From Amphirosellinia nigrospora (taxonomy: Eukaryota > Ascomycota > Sordariomycetes > Xylariales > Xylariaceae), in the NCBI GenBank assembly GCA_004123355.1, contig SCHM01000001.1:6768193-6832192 (forward strand): DNA of 64,000 nucleotides, given 5' to 3'. Positions 38,781 through 49,919 of the stretch are shown one piece after another; the stretch's first letter is position 1; each line of letters starts with the position of its first letter. Made by a program: the position numbers and the translations under genes. The notes below the pieces were generated by a model that was not told where the DNA came from, did no database searches, and saw only the letters and a program-made list of their open reading frames with translations.

Positions 38781-39504
38781 CGTGACGACCCGAGGGGATG
38801 AGTTGTAAGCGCCGATTCAATGGATTTGGTTAATTCAACAGTGCCAAGCAGCAGAAGGCTAGGCGGATTAGTATTCAGGATTAAATCACTTCTCAGGGCA
38901 GCGGGTGCTACGTGGATAATATAATGGGAGCATAAGGGTGCAGTCGCCCCGGAGACCCTTTACATAAGGCATCCAGCACTCTAGGATATAAGGTGACCTC
39001 TGCCATATAGGCTCGTTCACGTCACTAAAAGCCGCATATTTAGGCCAAGAAACTTGATTTCTAGAACTGCAGAGAGGCGTGTAATCGAGATTGTGGAGGG
39101 TTGACGTCGATAGTTCCAATGTACTGTGGCTGATTCGGGGGGCTGACATCATTGATGTGTGTCTGGTGGCTGATCCTACGTCAGGGAACCTTGGACGGTT
39201 TCAATCTCTCTGGACTCCCTCTACGTAGTATATCGCCGTTGTTGGCGTCGAATTTGTTGTAAGATCGCCAGTCGTAACGCTTAAGCAGATAAGGAGTTCA
39301 ACCATCTATACTACAGTATTATGGGCGTTCGTCAAGAGGCTATATTGAAGACGTTTGTATTATGTCATTGGAGGAGAAGGGGTAAAATAGTTGATCAAGC
39401 CTAACCTAATGAGTTCCGTCCTTCGCCCCACAGTGCCCGCAATCGTAATATTACTGTATTATTACTGTAATAACCAAGGACAGATGAAGCAGCCTTGCTA
39501 CTTA
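38781..39504. other. Intergenic region
   Basis: Promoter side of the Gln-rich gene and 3' flank of the beta-helix gene. No other feature is seen. Confidence 0.55.
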
Positions 39505-41222
39505 TTAAGCAGAAGGGAACTCGTTCATTGTCTGTCGCATTGCTGATTCAGGAGTATTTGCAAAGACGCAACCTCCCGTCCCATTGACTATATGAGTGAT
39601 CTCGCTGCCGGCTGTCCCGGTCAACCACACAGTCGTCATGTGTCGCAATCTGACGCCGTCAGGGGCTTCAGGAACTTCAATCGCGTTCTCAAGCTTCGTG
39701 GGCGAGTCGCGGAAATACGAGTAGATACCTAACCCCCAAGCTTCATGATTCGTCACTGTATCGGCGACCTTATACGAGGCGAACCCATTAGTCGAGCCGC
39801 ACATCCACGACGTTTGGTCGGTGGGTCGTAAGGGAGCTCAGACTGATAAAAGTATACTCTGCCGCCGTTCCCATTCCAGAGAGTTTGGTATTCTTTATGA
39901 TGCTCGTTGAATAACCCGTATATTGTTACGTCGTTCCCGCTAACCACGATTCCGTTTTTCGTTGGGTTAGAGTCCCATGCTGCTCCGTCCCCGTGGTCGG
40001 CACGCCACAACCATAACTGGTCTCCAATGACATTGTGGCTATTGACTGTGATGCCAACATCATTCTTACAGTGGCCAGCCGTACGGACAGTCAGGTCATA
40101 GAGAACCGTGGGGTTAGCGCCATGGTTGGCGGAGCTATCTCGAGGTCCAATCTCAACAAGAGTTGGCGATGTGATCTCGTCAGCATCAATGATCAGGCCC
40201 GCTATCGTTACCCCATCCACGTCGGCCACAGAAATCGCCGGACCTCCATGGATGGGAATAAGTGACGGCTGGCCTAACCCAAGCAAAATAGTATCTGGAT
40301 TACCTACTTGCAAGGTGTTGTTGAGCTTGTAGATACCAGGCGTGAAGAGAATATGCTTTTTTGTTTCCAAAGCCGCGTTGATGACAGCGCTCGCGTCTGT
40401 CGGATGCGCTATATAGAAGTCACCAATCGGGATAGACTTACCGGGCGTGGCGTTACCGTCGACCCAGCTCGGCCCCTGAGTATTTTGCTGCAGGCTAGGG
40501 ACGAAGATCTCATACTGGTCTTGGTCATTGACACATAAAAATGGCTTTTCTCGAATCTGTGGCGTCCAGCTTATGGTGGTGTAGGGCTTTGTTGGAAAGT
40601 CATCCTGTGACGGGGCATTCGAATCTCCAACAAATACCATGTTCCATACACCGTTAGCCCAGCTACCGTACTTGTTGTTTCGCGATAGCCACTGCTGCTG
40701 CGAGCCCGGCAGCACCACGTTATCAACGACCGAATCGGCCATGAAGCCGCCCGAAGCCCAACCTCCGGCCCCGGTCTCCGGATCAACCTGGAATAGCCAG
40801 AGACCACCGGAGCTCTTGACATGCATGCGTCGAATTGGAGCTGCCTGGGACACCGCTATTGTAGTTGTCTTGTTGGTAACAGAGGAAGCATTAATTGAGA
40901 AATTCTCGAGAGTACGCCAGAAGTTGCATGTGGCATTGCGGTGGGACATCCAATACGCGGGAACATTGACACCACCGTCAATGAGCACGTCGTCCGGGTT
41001 CCGGCCCAGGCCCGCAACCTGCGTATAGAAGCCAACATCGAAGAGGATGCTGTAGGTCCCTGGCTTGAATAACAATGCGTAACGTTCTGTGCCAAATTCG
41101 TTGGCCTCCATCTGTTTGAAGATGGCTGTCACCTTGTCTTGTATGGTTGCCATCGGCATGCCGGGATCAAACACATAAACATTTGAACCGAATATTGTGC
41201 TGTTCGCCATCGAGATCTGCAC
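39505..41222 (-). CDS. Parallel beta-helix carbohydrate-active protein (pectate-lyase/GH55-like fold; one apparent frameshift)
   Basis: Read from 41222 down to 39505 with one base added near 39814, the product is 572 residues. The sequence has the look of a secreted beta-helix enzyme: TERYALLFKPGTYS, DVGFYTQVAGLGRNPDDV, QQQWLSRNNKYGSW, ILFTPGIYKLNNTLQ and a series of short strands (VDGVTIAGLIID, NDVGITVNSHNVIGDQLWLW). Relatives that I recall are fungal and actinobacterial and are often loosely annotated; the substrate is unknown to me. The start at 41222 is provisional: no signal peptide is visible, and an in-frame stop lies shortly upstream, so an upstream exon encoding a secretion signal is likely (acceptor-like TGTCAG and CTCAG occur just before). 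The gene has no introns in the part read. Confidence 0.68.
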
Positions 41223-41768
41223 CTGCTGAGTTTTGGTATTGGCCTCTCACTGACATAAAATGGTATCAAATTAATATTATACGCGCTTAACTTGCACTTG
41301 GAAACATAGAAAGGCGTCATTGAATCAGTACGAACGAAGGACCTATATTACTACCCCGCCAATTAATAGCACTGTGTAGGTATCTTACCCACCATTCTAT
41401 CGACTACAACTACAACTCGCAATTTATCGACGGTTTCATGCTATAAGATGATAATGATTGCAGAGGTTAAGGTTTCGAATTTGGAACAATTTTCATTGAA
41501 ATTCTATATTTAAGTAATGAAATATTTAATGGCCATACACTTGTAAGAAACTTATTCTACGCGCTGCCTGGTCTAAGTAGATGGGTAATCAGCCTTGCCC
41601 GGATGTATGAGGTTTGGCTTACGCGGAGCTTTGATAAGGTAGCCTAACTGTAAGACAACAATTTCTCGGTGCTAGCTATGACGGACCCCAGATCTCTCGG
41701 TTGTTTCGTCACGACTTGGGCATATGGCAAACTATCTCTTGCGGGTGGTTACGATTGCGAAGAGAACA
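41223..41768. other. Intergenic region
   Basis: May contain the missing first exon of the beta-helix gene near its left end; AT-rich from 41450 to 41540. Nothing else is seen. Confidence 0.45.
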
Positions 41769-42491
41769 TTAGTCATAGTAATTCAACGAGGAAACTGGCT
41801 TTCCTACGGTGGATTCCAGTTCTGAAACCAAAGCTTTGAATGCCTCGTCGATGGTCATCGTGGCATCATTTGTGAAACGGACGATCTTACCGTGGCCTGC
41901 CATAAGTTCTATGAATTTTGAAAGAACTTTGTCTGTTAGTTCCATCCTGTGTTCAAACGTTGCTTCGTTTTCAGTAGGCATCCTCGCTCGCTCAATATAA
42001 CGCTGCTTGGCAACTTCCCTAGGGCTGTCGATAACGATGGTGTAGCCCCCGTACCTCGATTTATAGTGTTCAACAACCTCTTCTGAAACATTTCCGGTTG
42101 TTAAAGGGTGACCGTCAATAATGAATCCGTGGTACGTACCTTCTACTCGTTCTATAGTGCTCGCACGAGTCATTACCTCGTCTAACATAGAACACGCGAG
42201 GTTAGTAGACCACCCATGGCGACCCCGTACCCTGCGGTTATAATACAGTAAAATAACGGGTGTATGTTCGTATTTATCCAACAGATCACTAGGAATAACT
42301 TCGCGGTTGTTAATATGTTGTCTGATGGGCTTGGGCATCCAAGGAACACCAGCCATAATAGAGGTGTCATAATCACGTCTCACATCTCCCAAAGATATAT
42401 GATAAAGGTTCCATTCCCGAGCCAAACGTTTGCCAAGAGTCGATTTTCCGCATGCTGTAGCGCCAGTAATGTAAATGATTGGAAGTGACAT
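41769..42491 (-). CDS. P-loop nucleoside/nucleotide kinase-like protein (AAA_17/AAA_33 type)
   Basis: One intact exon of 240 residues. A Walker A motif GATACGKST sits at residues 10-18 directly after a beta strand LPIIYIT. Further on, GFIIDGHP (about 122-129) resembles the nucleotide-monophosphate kinase DGxP segment, and the Arg-rich QRYIERARMPTENEATFEHR (about 167-186) resembles the lid region. The family includes adenylate, UMP-CMP and shikimate kinases; the true substrate cannot be told from sequence. The region is more AT-rich than nearby genes. A small accessory kinase of unknown role is the safe reading. Confidence 0.72.
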   Translation of the reverse strand: MSLPIIYITGATACGKSTLGKRLAREWNLYHISLGDVRRDYDTSIMAGVPWMPKPIRQHINNREVIPSDLLDKYEHTPVILLYYNRRVRGRHGWSTNLACSMLDEVMTRASTIERVEGTYHGFIIDGHPLTTGNVSEEVVEHYKSRYGGYTIVIDSPREVAKQRYIERARMPTENEATFEHRMELTDKVLSKFIELMAGHGKIVRFTNDATMTIDEAFKALVSELESTVGKPVSSLNYYD

Positions 42492-43367
42492 ATTGTAAAA
42501 TTTTGAATGATGATTAGGTTATGATTATCGAGAACTTGAGCTTCGAGCTTGAGGTAAAATAGTCGTTCTGGAGGCATCTATCTATTCTAAGGTAAAGGAA
42601 TTGTTCAATCCATATTGAATCGTCTTTGTAGCTTGAAAGGGGTTTGTTTTAAAGTCGCCAACACCTTGTTGAATCACATCTTTGTTCTTAAAGTTTCTTT
42701 AAGCATTATTCGAGATGCCTAGTCAATTACTATTGAATCATAATTTAATGCTAAGGGTTTTCTATTCATGTATGAATCTTATTGACAGGGCCCCAAACTG
42801 CGGATGGCTTCCTAGCGGTCTTCTATAATTAGAACATGTTGAGTCGCTCTCTATATGATCATGATGTATGGAATGATAATCGTAAATCCCGTGAATGAAG
42901 AAGAATTACCTTGCACATTGGTGTGATATCCATGTAAGACATTGATCTGCCTCATAGAAGCGGCGATAGGGTATTTACACCAATATCCCTCCTGTGACAC
43001 TCATGTAGGACGTGCTAGTGGCGGATGATTGTGGGTAATCCGCTCACGCAGACAATGCAAATCTCCGTATTGATTTATAATTAAGGTTAAATCTACAGAA
43101 TATGATTCTTGTTATAGATTAGTCTACTTACCAATAGCTGTTGTGTTATGGGTGTATGGAGGAAGCGGATGCAAATGAGGCGGAAGCAAAATATGTGGGT
43201 CTAACCACTTCCACTTCTCAGCTGACTAATTTGGATAGGTATTGCCATGACACAAAAACCTCCGCTGTTTGCTTCCACGATTCATTACCAGTAGTCACAA
43301 AATAGCGAGGAATTTAGGTTCCGCCATATATCAGTCGTCTAGTTTGTTGCCCACTTCGGGCATAGAG
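42492..43367. other. AT-rich intergenic region
   Basis: No gene is supported; the sequence has frequent stops and many short AT-rich words. Confidence 0.5.
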
Positions 43368-44393
43368 ATGGTGAAGCCAAGTACCGAAACCCCCTCAAGG
43401 GTATTCATAGTAAGTGCAACGAACCCGCCGAAAGGCGCAAGCTTCAAGTTCCCTGACCAGTTATAGGCGTGCAGCCGCTGCAAGGCTCGCAAACGGAAAT
43501 GTAACGGCCAAACGCCCAGATGTTCGAACTGTGTTTTGCACAATGCCGAATGCATATACGCAGCTGAACGGAGGACGAGGGGACCAGGAAAAAAGTATAG
43601 CCATATATTCTCAATCATCGGAGCTAAACAACTAAAATGACAACAGATTGGAAAGTGATGAAAGGGGGGGAATGCGCCATATGGTACGAATCAAACGCTC
43701 CACGATGTGAGCCTGGCTATTACGGATGCTGCAGGCCTACGCCCAACAAACAAACCTCCACTGGCGTGTTTGCCCTTGATACATATGAATCAAAAACCCC
43801 TAACTATATTCCCACTACTCTCAGAAGTTAACCCTCAAAATATCGGGGTATTCAAAACAAAAATCGACGATGCTATTTCCAGAGGAGGTTACTCCCCACT
43901 CATGCCTCTGCAATTTTCAAGGCACCTGGTGCAGGAGTCTTTCACAGAGATCATACCAGATACTCAGTTCATCAGTCTCGAAAGCGTCATAGAACTCCTC
44001 GAGTCCCAGTATGCCGATGACATGACGGGCCCGGGCCAAAACGCTGCGAGGTGGGCAGTAGTCAATTGCGTTATCGCCCTAGCTGGGCGGTTCAAGACCG
44101 CGGCCGGGTCCGAAGCCTACATGTCACCCATTACGCTGAGTTTTTACAGAAATGCATCTCTTGTTATTAGTCAACTTATTTTGGATAAGCCTAGTGTGCT
44201 GTCGGTCCAAGCGTTTCTATGTATGGCTATCTTTGCCCGCGGGATACCTGACATGGACGCGTTCCTCATGTTAGCGAGCAATGCTTGCAACCAGCTTGAA
44301 ATACTTCGGCGAGCATGGATATCAGGGCACTCGGCGATGCCTCTGTTGGATAATGAGGAATTTGGCGGGTTTGCTGGTTTGCGAGTCAGCTGA
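43368..44393 (+). pseudogene. Zn2Cys6 transcription factor, fragmented or incompletely modelled
   Basis: A short first exon (43368-43409) joins through a 57-base GTAAGT...TTATAG intron to an exon at 43467 that encodes a fungal binuclear zinc cluster, ACSRCKARKRKCNGQTPRC followed by SNC and AEC (CX2CX6CX6CX2CX6C). That frame stops near 43637. A second open stretch (about 43760-44393) reads like the start of the fungal-trans (MHR) domain, with AARWAVVNCVIALAGRFKT and LSVQAFLCMAIFARGIPD. I could not find an intron that joins the two parts cleanly, and a run of seven G at 43663-43669 lies between them. The usual second half of the MHR domain is absent after 44393. Either it is decayed, or indels hide a longer gene. 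Zn2Cys6 factors are DNA-binding regulators. Confidence 0.6.
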
Positions 44394-45957
44394 GCCTGGA
44401 GGCCCGCCATGTGATGCTGCCATGCATCTAGGCAGACCTTGACGCCATGTAGGCTATGTATTTTCCCCTGTTGAAACATTTCTTGTACGTATATCATGTC
44501 TTATAGATGTAAAGCCTTGCTTAAAAACTATACAATTACCCCATCACCTATTAAACAGCAAATTCGATTATTATGAGGTGAAAGGTTCCGAGTTATACTT
44601 AAAGGTTCATGCCCTATATCGCTGTTCTGCCGAGAACCTAATGTTTTACCATACTACAATACACAGCACTTGATGCTCTATAAGTATAGGCAAACTTAAT
44701 AGATATATCTCCATATTAGTGTTTGTGTTGCCCCCTTGAGGCTTTACTATATGTCGATGAGTTATTGCGGACAATATTAGCACGTGTCGGCCTATTTTAC
44801 GGCTAAAATCACTCAACAATAAGTGTTTTCAACATCAATTATAGCCTTGCACAATTCAACGAGCTAACGCACCCGCGGGCAAACTTCGTATGACAATTAA
44901 GCAGCGAACGAACAGGAATGACCTCTGGTGATGATATGCAGACCAAGTGAATTATTGTCATGTGGTACCTCGGAGATATATCTTCTCCTGTCGCACCCAA
45001 GAATCTCCAATCAACTACGACAATAAACTTCCCCAAGTCTATGAGCGACCTCAAATAGACATTGAATGTTTCCAACAAATGATGTCTGTGACTCCGAGTG
45101 GTAGGGACGCTGGGCTCGCTCATAACGACGAAGCCTCAGTATCAGTTAATATCACCGCAATCTATATTTATGCTACTAGTAGAGTAGCTACCAAAATATC
45201 CGCGAACTTGAAATGAAACGCGGTCTTTACACGATCTAGTCATGTGCCCTTTTAAGGATGATACCATTGTATAGCACTCTCTTTTTTTTTTTTTTTCGCA
45301 TGTGGGGACTGGATTATACACAACTCGAGCAAAAATCACACACAAGGGAAAGTATCTATCAGTCACGTAGGTCTTTATGAACAATTCTTCCTCACGTAAA
45401 TTAGCGGTTGCTATTGTGAGTACACCTCTCCTAATGAAGGATGGTTGGACGGGACAATTGAGGCGATGCACACCAGTGTCTAATTCCGGTACACCGAGGA
45501 ATGCAACACGACACAGTTTCAGGGGAAACCACACGATCTCTCTCCTTAATATACATCAAGCTTTGGCGCTACGGCCAGGTAATTATTTGTGTCGGTGGGT
45601 AGAGGATAACGGGATCTGGTTGAATGAAACAGTGTGCTAGCCCTAGTTGAGAAGCAAACAGAGGAACTGTGTGACCAAGCTCTAACAGCCTTCAACATCG
45701 TGTCCATATTCTCTAACATAAATTCCAAATATCTCTCTACCTCGAACCCGAATGTTGGTCCGTACCACCAAGATCAAGGTTACGTCTATATCGGATAGAT
45801 TGCTGCGATATCATCAACTATGACAATAGTTTCGCCTGGTGCTTATATATTGGCCCAAGTTTCCCATTCTTTCCCTTGAAGGTCAAAGGTTCTTCGTCAA
45901 ACATTTCACTTCGCCAGTTACTAGGCTCGCTTCCCACCTCTGTGAGGTCTTGTCATT
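44394..45957. other. Intergenic region with poly-T tract
   Basis: No gene is supported. A poly-T run lies at about 45281-45296. A TATA-like tatatattgg at about 45844 could serve the chitinase gene starting at 45958. Confidence 0.5.
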
Positions 45958-47447
45958 ATGCATTTCCCAACACGCTCGGCCTGGGCCACCACATTGGCCT
46001 GCATCACTCTCGTTAGTCATACCTTGGCCTTCCGCAATGTCATGTATATCGATGAGCAAGTCACCCTGCTGTCCTTATGGTGTTACTAACCTGAGCTAAC
46101 GTGTGTTCCTTAGATGGCACCCTGACATACCAGCCAACGCTAACATGACCACCGGTATCACGCACGTCACAGTAGCTTTTGTCGATCCGATGAATTTCTC
46201 CGCAACGGCTCAGCTTCCTACCCCTCCTCTCATGTCAGTCAGCGAGCTGCGCAAACACTTCAACAACGGCACGAAGGTCGGTATTGCCCTTGGTGGTTGG
46301 GGGCCATTTTCAACCAGCTTCAGCTCGGTATCAACGGTAGAGAATCGAACCGCATTTGCGATCAACCTGGCGACCTGGGTAGATAAGCAGGGATATGACT
46401 ATGTTGGTAAGTGATATTCAATGCGCCCAAGGGCCAAGCCTGTCACCTTTCAACCCCCATCTCCCTACTGCACCTTGATTATACCATTAGTCTGACTCCG
46501 TACTTAGATATCGACTGGAGTACCCAGGCGGAAACGGGGCTGAAAAGTCAATGAACGCGACGGCAGAGGTTGAAAATTTCCCTCTACTTTGGCGCAATGA
46601 GGAAGGAGCTCAAACACCAAGCCATCAGTCTCGCCGTAGCCGGCACGCCGGTTGGAATGGAAGCGTTCAAGTCTGCCGAACAGACGAAACCCATCTGGGA
46701 CAACGTCGACTTCGTTACCATCATGGCGTACGACTTTATCAATCGCGCCAGTAATGCCACCGGGCATCACACAGATGTCGCGTCCGCACGCGTAGCGGTG
46801 CAGAGATATATTGACCTCGGCCTGCCCGCCGAGAAGATCAACCTCGGTTTCGCATTCTACGCCAAGTACTTCGAGGTGAATGAGACTTGTAGTCGGTGTA
46901 TGCTTCCAAGTGGATGCCCTATCCTGCCCGCTCAAGATAGCTTCGGCAAGGATACATACACGAGCGGCGTTCTCACCTTTGAATCGAAGAATATGGCACG
47001 CCCAGCTGTGCCGTCTACGCTGCAGGAAAGCACCAATGGAATGTGTGGTTTCAACAACGGTACGCTCACTTCTAAATGCCCAGGGTCTTATTGCTGTAGC
47101 GAGGCCGGGTGGTGCGGCGACGAAAAGGCACACTGCGTTCCAGACTGCCAGGTCGGATACGGTCGCTGTGACGGCCCAGATGTCATAGCATCCTTCCAAA
47201 GGGCACGGGCGAATCCCATCTTTGATCGTAAAAATGGCGGCGTGTGGTATTTCGACGAAACCACTAGCCCGAAGCTTTTCTGGACCTGGGAGACGACGGA
47301 CACCATGACAAGAAAGTTTCACGAGATCGTCTACTCTCCAACACAAAAGCTGGGAGGCGTATCGGCTGGTCGCTGGGAGAAAATAGTGGCGGGTGGGAAT
47401 ATGTCCAACACGTGCAGAAACTCATCCGCGCTTCTGGGTGTTCATGA
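45958..47447 (+). CDS. Secreted GH18 chitinase with chitin-binding module (three apparent indels)
   Basis: Exons 45958-46055, 46114-46406 and 46508-47447. The first intron (58 bases) is GC-AG with donor GCAAGT; the second (101 bases) is GTAAGT-CTTAG. With corrections near 46518 (one base missing), about 46580 (one extra) and 47367 (one missing) the product is 443 residues. A signal peptide (about 1-24) precedes FRNVMYIDEWHPDIP; VGIALGGWG and the catalytic motif DYVDIDWE (DxxDxDxE) follow, then FVTIMAYDF and LGFAFYAKYF. A hevein-type chitin-binding module, CPGSYCCSEAGWCGDEKAHC, lies in the C-terminal third, and the corrected end gives GVSAWSLGENSGGW, typical of the GH18 barrel. It hydrolyses beta-1,4 chitin outside the cell. 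The first indel falls just before the catalytic Glu. Uncorrected, the last frame would run on to 47529. Confidence 0.85.
46056..46113 (+). other. GC-AG intron in the chitinase gene
   Basis: The donor is GCAAGT, the strict consensus for GC donors; CTAAC branch-like words occur at 46085-46100 and the acceptor is CCTTAG. Splicing yields MYIDEWHPDIP, the expected family sequence. The only nearby GT donors either shift the frame or delete the conserved YIDE segment. Confidence 0.8.
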
Positions 47448-48998
47448 TGGAAGGCCACCACTGGTATACTACGGGGCGACGATTGATGGCTTATACACCT
47501 ACCATCCAGACTGTGCTGTCGCGTGCTAACGTTTACACATGCTTAAGCTATTACTAAACTGCCTAGGACGCGCTCTGGAGTATTAGATGGATCTAGACTG
47601 AACTGTACATTACGTGTATTACTTCATCGACTTTGGGGAATGAAGCGGCTGGTCCGCGCTGACATCAATCGTGGACATACGAGAGGCTAATGTGCGGGTG
47701 AGCTCATTCTAAGACATGCATGATTCTGCTTGTAGCCTTAGGCTATGAATGTATTCTATTATATTTGTCCCATCTGTCCCATTTGTGATTGATTTTGAAG
47801 CTCTTGCAATTCCTTCCTTTCTATCTCTCGCTCTCTCTCTCATAAAATAAAGTAAAATGGAAAAATAATGGCTTATGCATTTGTCGATATCCTCTCTAGC
47901 ACGTCACGAGGATCAGGAGCTTTGAAAGGGGATTACACGAGAGTAGATGATTGACAGCCAAGAGCGGTATGCCTCCTCAACACTTACCCCGGCTCCCGCT
48001 CCCCACGACATCTCAAAGGGCCTCCGCATGAAGCTGTTTACCGGACCAATCAAGCTGCTTCAATGTTTGAGGCCTACGGGGTCCGTTCGCGCCAAGTATT
48101 CAAAACGTGACCGAGTATATCCCTTATTAACTGATACTAAGATGTGGATGGCTAGGCATACTCCGAGACAGCCAATCTTGGGTGTGCGCGAGCCATGGGG
48201 AGAAGTGAAGTAAGCCGGGGTGGGAGGCAGGCTTAGATATCATGCAATATGACTAGAAGACTGAGGCGGAACATTCTCATAAAATCTTGACGTGGTTCGT
48301 GGAAAAGCAAGGGAAAGTGAGATTTTCATCATATTGCAGATCTCACCGCATGAGAAGCACACTGCCACACAGATGCAGCATTATAGCCCCCAACCTGTTC
48401 TAGGCAGCGCCGGCATATCTGGTCGCGCGACGGTGCGATAACCTATGCTTGTCAGATATTGAGGCTAGACACTATACCACGTACGAGACTGATGTCACGA
48501 AAAAACGGCCCCCAAATACATGCAATAGGGCTGGTTGTCCCACCACCGGCATGTAATGTTGGTGCCCAGAAGCAGGATATGCAGTTGTATTGGACGACAT
48601 GCATCCGTTGTTGTATGTATGGCTCGACGAAGTGCGCTCCGCTCCAATCAGTCACGATGCAGCCGATACACCAACTCTCGTAAGTTTTACGGCACATACC
48701 CCGCAGGAAAGAGACGGAGCGGACAGGGAAGCCAGTGAGAGACGGCCAACGAGAATGTTCTTCATTCGTGCCTCAAAGACGGCACCGACACGCTAGTGAT
48801 GCGGTGACGCTTACCACGCATCTCCTCCCTGGCCTAGAACTCCTGCCGTTGGCTCTGGCAGGATGAAGGCCGAATATTTATCTCGCTGGGATTCCACGCA
48901 TAGGAACCCAGCCGTCTCTCTTCTATAGTCGATAAAACCTTGCGGGACGAAACCGGACCTATAGCAAGCCCCTGCCCTTCTGTTCACACCACGCTACA
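47448..48998. other. Intergenic region
   Basis: Chitinase 3' flank and upstream region of the 306-residue protein. Short CT repeats lie at about 47820-47842. The small open frames show no recognisable motifs. Confidence 0.5.
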
Positions 48999-49919
48999 AT
49001 GGAAGACACACTGAAGCCCGGCATGTTGGACCCAATCGACAAAGAGATGTCGAAGCCGTCTACCAACAAGGAAGCTCAGGCTTACTGTGCGACGGTCATC
49101 GCCAATCTGGTAGGTTGGAAGGGCTGGGCCCTCCCCAGCACGAAACAGCGTAGGGCAACGACAATCTCCCAGCTCGACCAGCGCGTCCGCCATCTCGAGA
49201 ACATAGAGGGCGTCAACCCGCCCCCGCCAATGGACGTGCCGTCGTGGGACTCCCTCATGTGGCGTGTGGCGCGGCTTCACCGCAAGATGCCGCAGGTGGG
49301 GATGGGGATGAACAAGCTCTTCGCGACGCCACCACACATCACACCAACCCTAGACCTGCTCCGGAGCACGGTGGCCGCGATCGGGGGCGTGGGGCCGCAG
49401 TCGTGGGCCGTGTTCATCCAAAAGGAGAGAGAGGAGGAGCTGGAAGGAGACGACTTGATCGAGGCCGCGGCGCAGTTCCTCTGCTACCTCGCGGGGAGGC
49501 GCGGGTACAAGATCATCGGCTCGTTCAAACTCGAGGCCAACTGCACACTGGCGCTGGACCTGTCACTTGACGCCGACGCGAACGCGGCTTTCTATTCGGG
49601 CAGTTACTACCACATCGGCGGGCCGAAGCCGAGGCGAGCCTTGGGCCCGCCGCTGCCGCCGGTCATAATACCCACACACCAAAAGTCATGCTGTAATTGC
49701 TGTGCCTGCAACTGTCATAAAAACTCGAAGCCGAAGCGTGGGGTCCTGTCCTGGATGACGGGTAAGTATTACGAGGAGAAAGAAGCTCGTCGCAACGGTT
49801 TCAAGGCGCGGATGGCCAGGGCGTTTGGGAAACTCGCATTTTGGAGGCGACGGGATGATGACGACTCAGATAGTGATGCGTCTTCGACTACGACGAGGTC
49901 TTCATCAACGTTCGCATAG
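48999..49919 (+). CDS. Hypothetical protein with Cys cluster and basic/acidic tail
   Basis: One intact exon of 306 residues, more GC-rich than its flanks, with the first ATG at 48999. I do not recognise the family. The N-terminal two thirds look globular (WALPSTKQRRATTISQLDQR, WDSLMWRVARLHRKMPQVG, FLCYLAGRRGYKIIGSFKLE). At about 228-240 there is a striking cluster, CCNCCACNCHK, which could bind metal or be lipidated. The tail holds a basic segment (ARRNGFKARMARAF, FWRRR) and then an acidic DDDDSDSD and Ser/Thr-rich end. No signal peptide or membrane helix is seen. Codon use and length support a real gene rather than chance. Confidence 0.6.
   Translation: MEDTLKPGMLDPIDKEMSKPSTNKEAQAYCATVIANLVGWKGWALPSTKQRRATTISQLDQRVRHLENIEGVNPPPPMDVPSWDSLMWRVARLHRKMPQVGMGMNKLFATPPHITPTLDLLRSTVAAIGGVGPQSWAVFIQKEREEELEGDDLIEAAAQFLCYLAGRRGYKIIGSFKLEANCTLALDLSLDADANAAFYSGSYYHIGGPKPRRALGPPLPPVIIPTHQKSCCNCCACNCHKNSKPKRGVLSWMTGKYYEEKEARRNGFKARMARAFGKLAFWRRRDDDDSDSDASSTTTRSSSTFA

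Noticed and set aside
46504-47346. 280-codon minus-strand open frame
   Set aside because: Antisense to the chitinase catalytic and chitin-binding region, with no family motif of its own.
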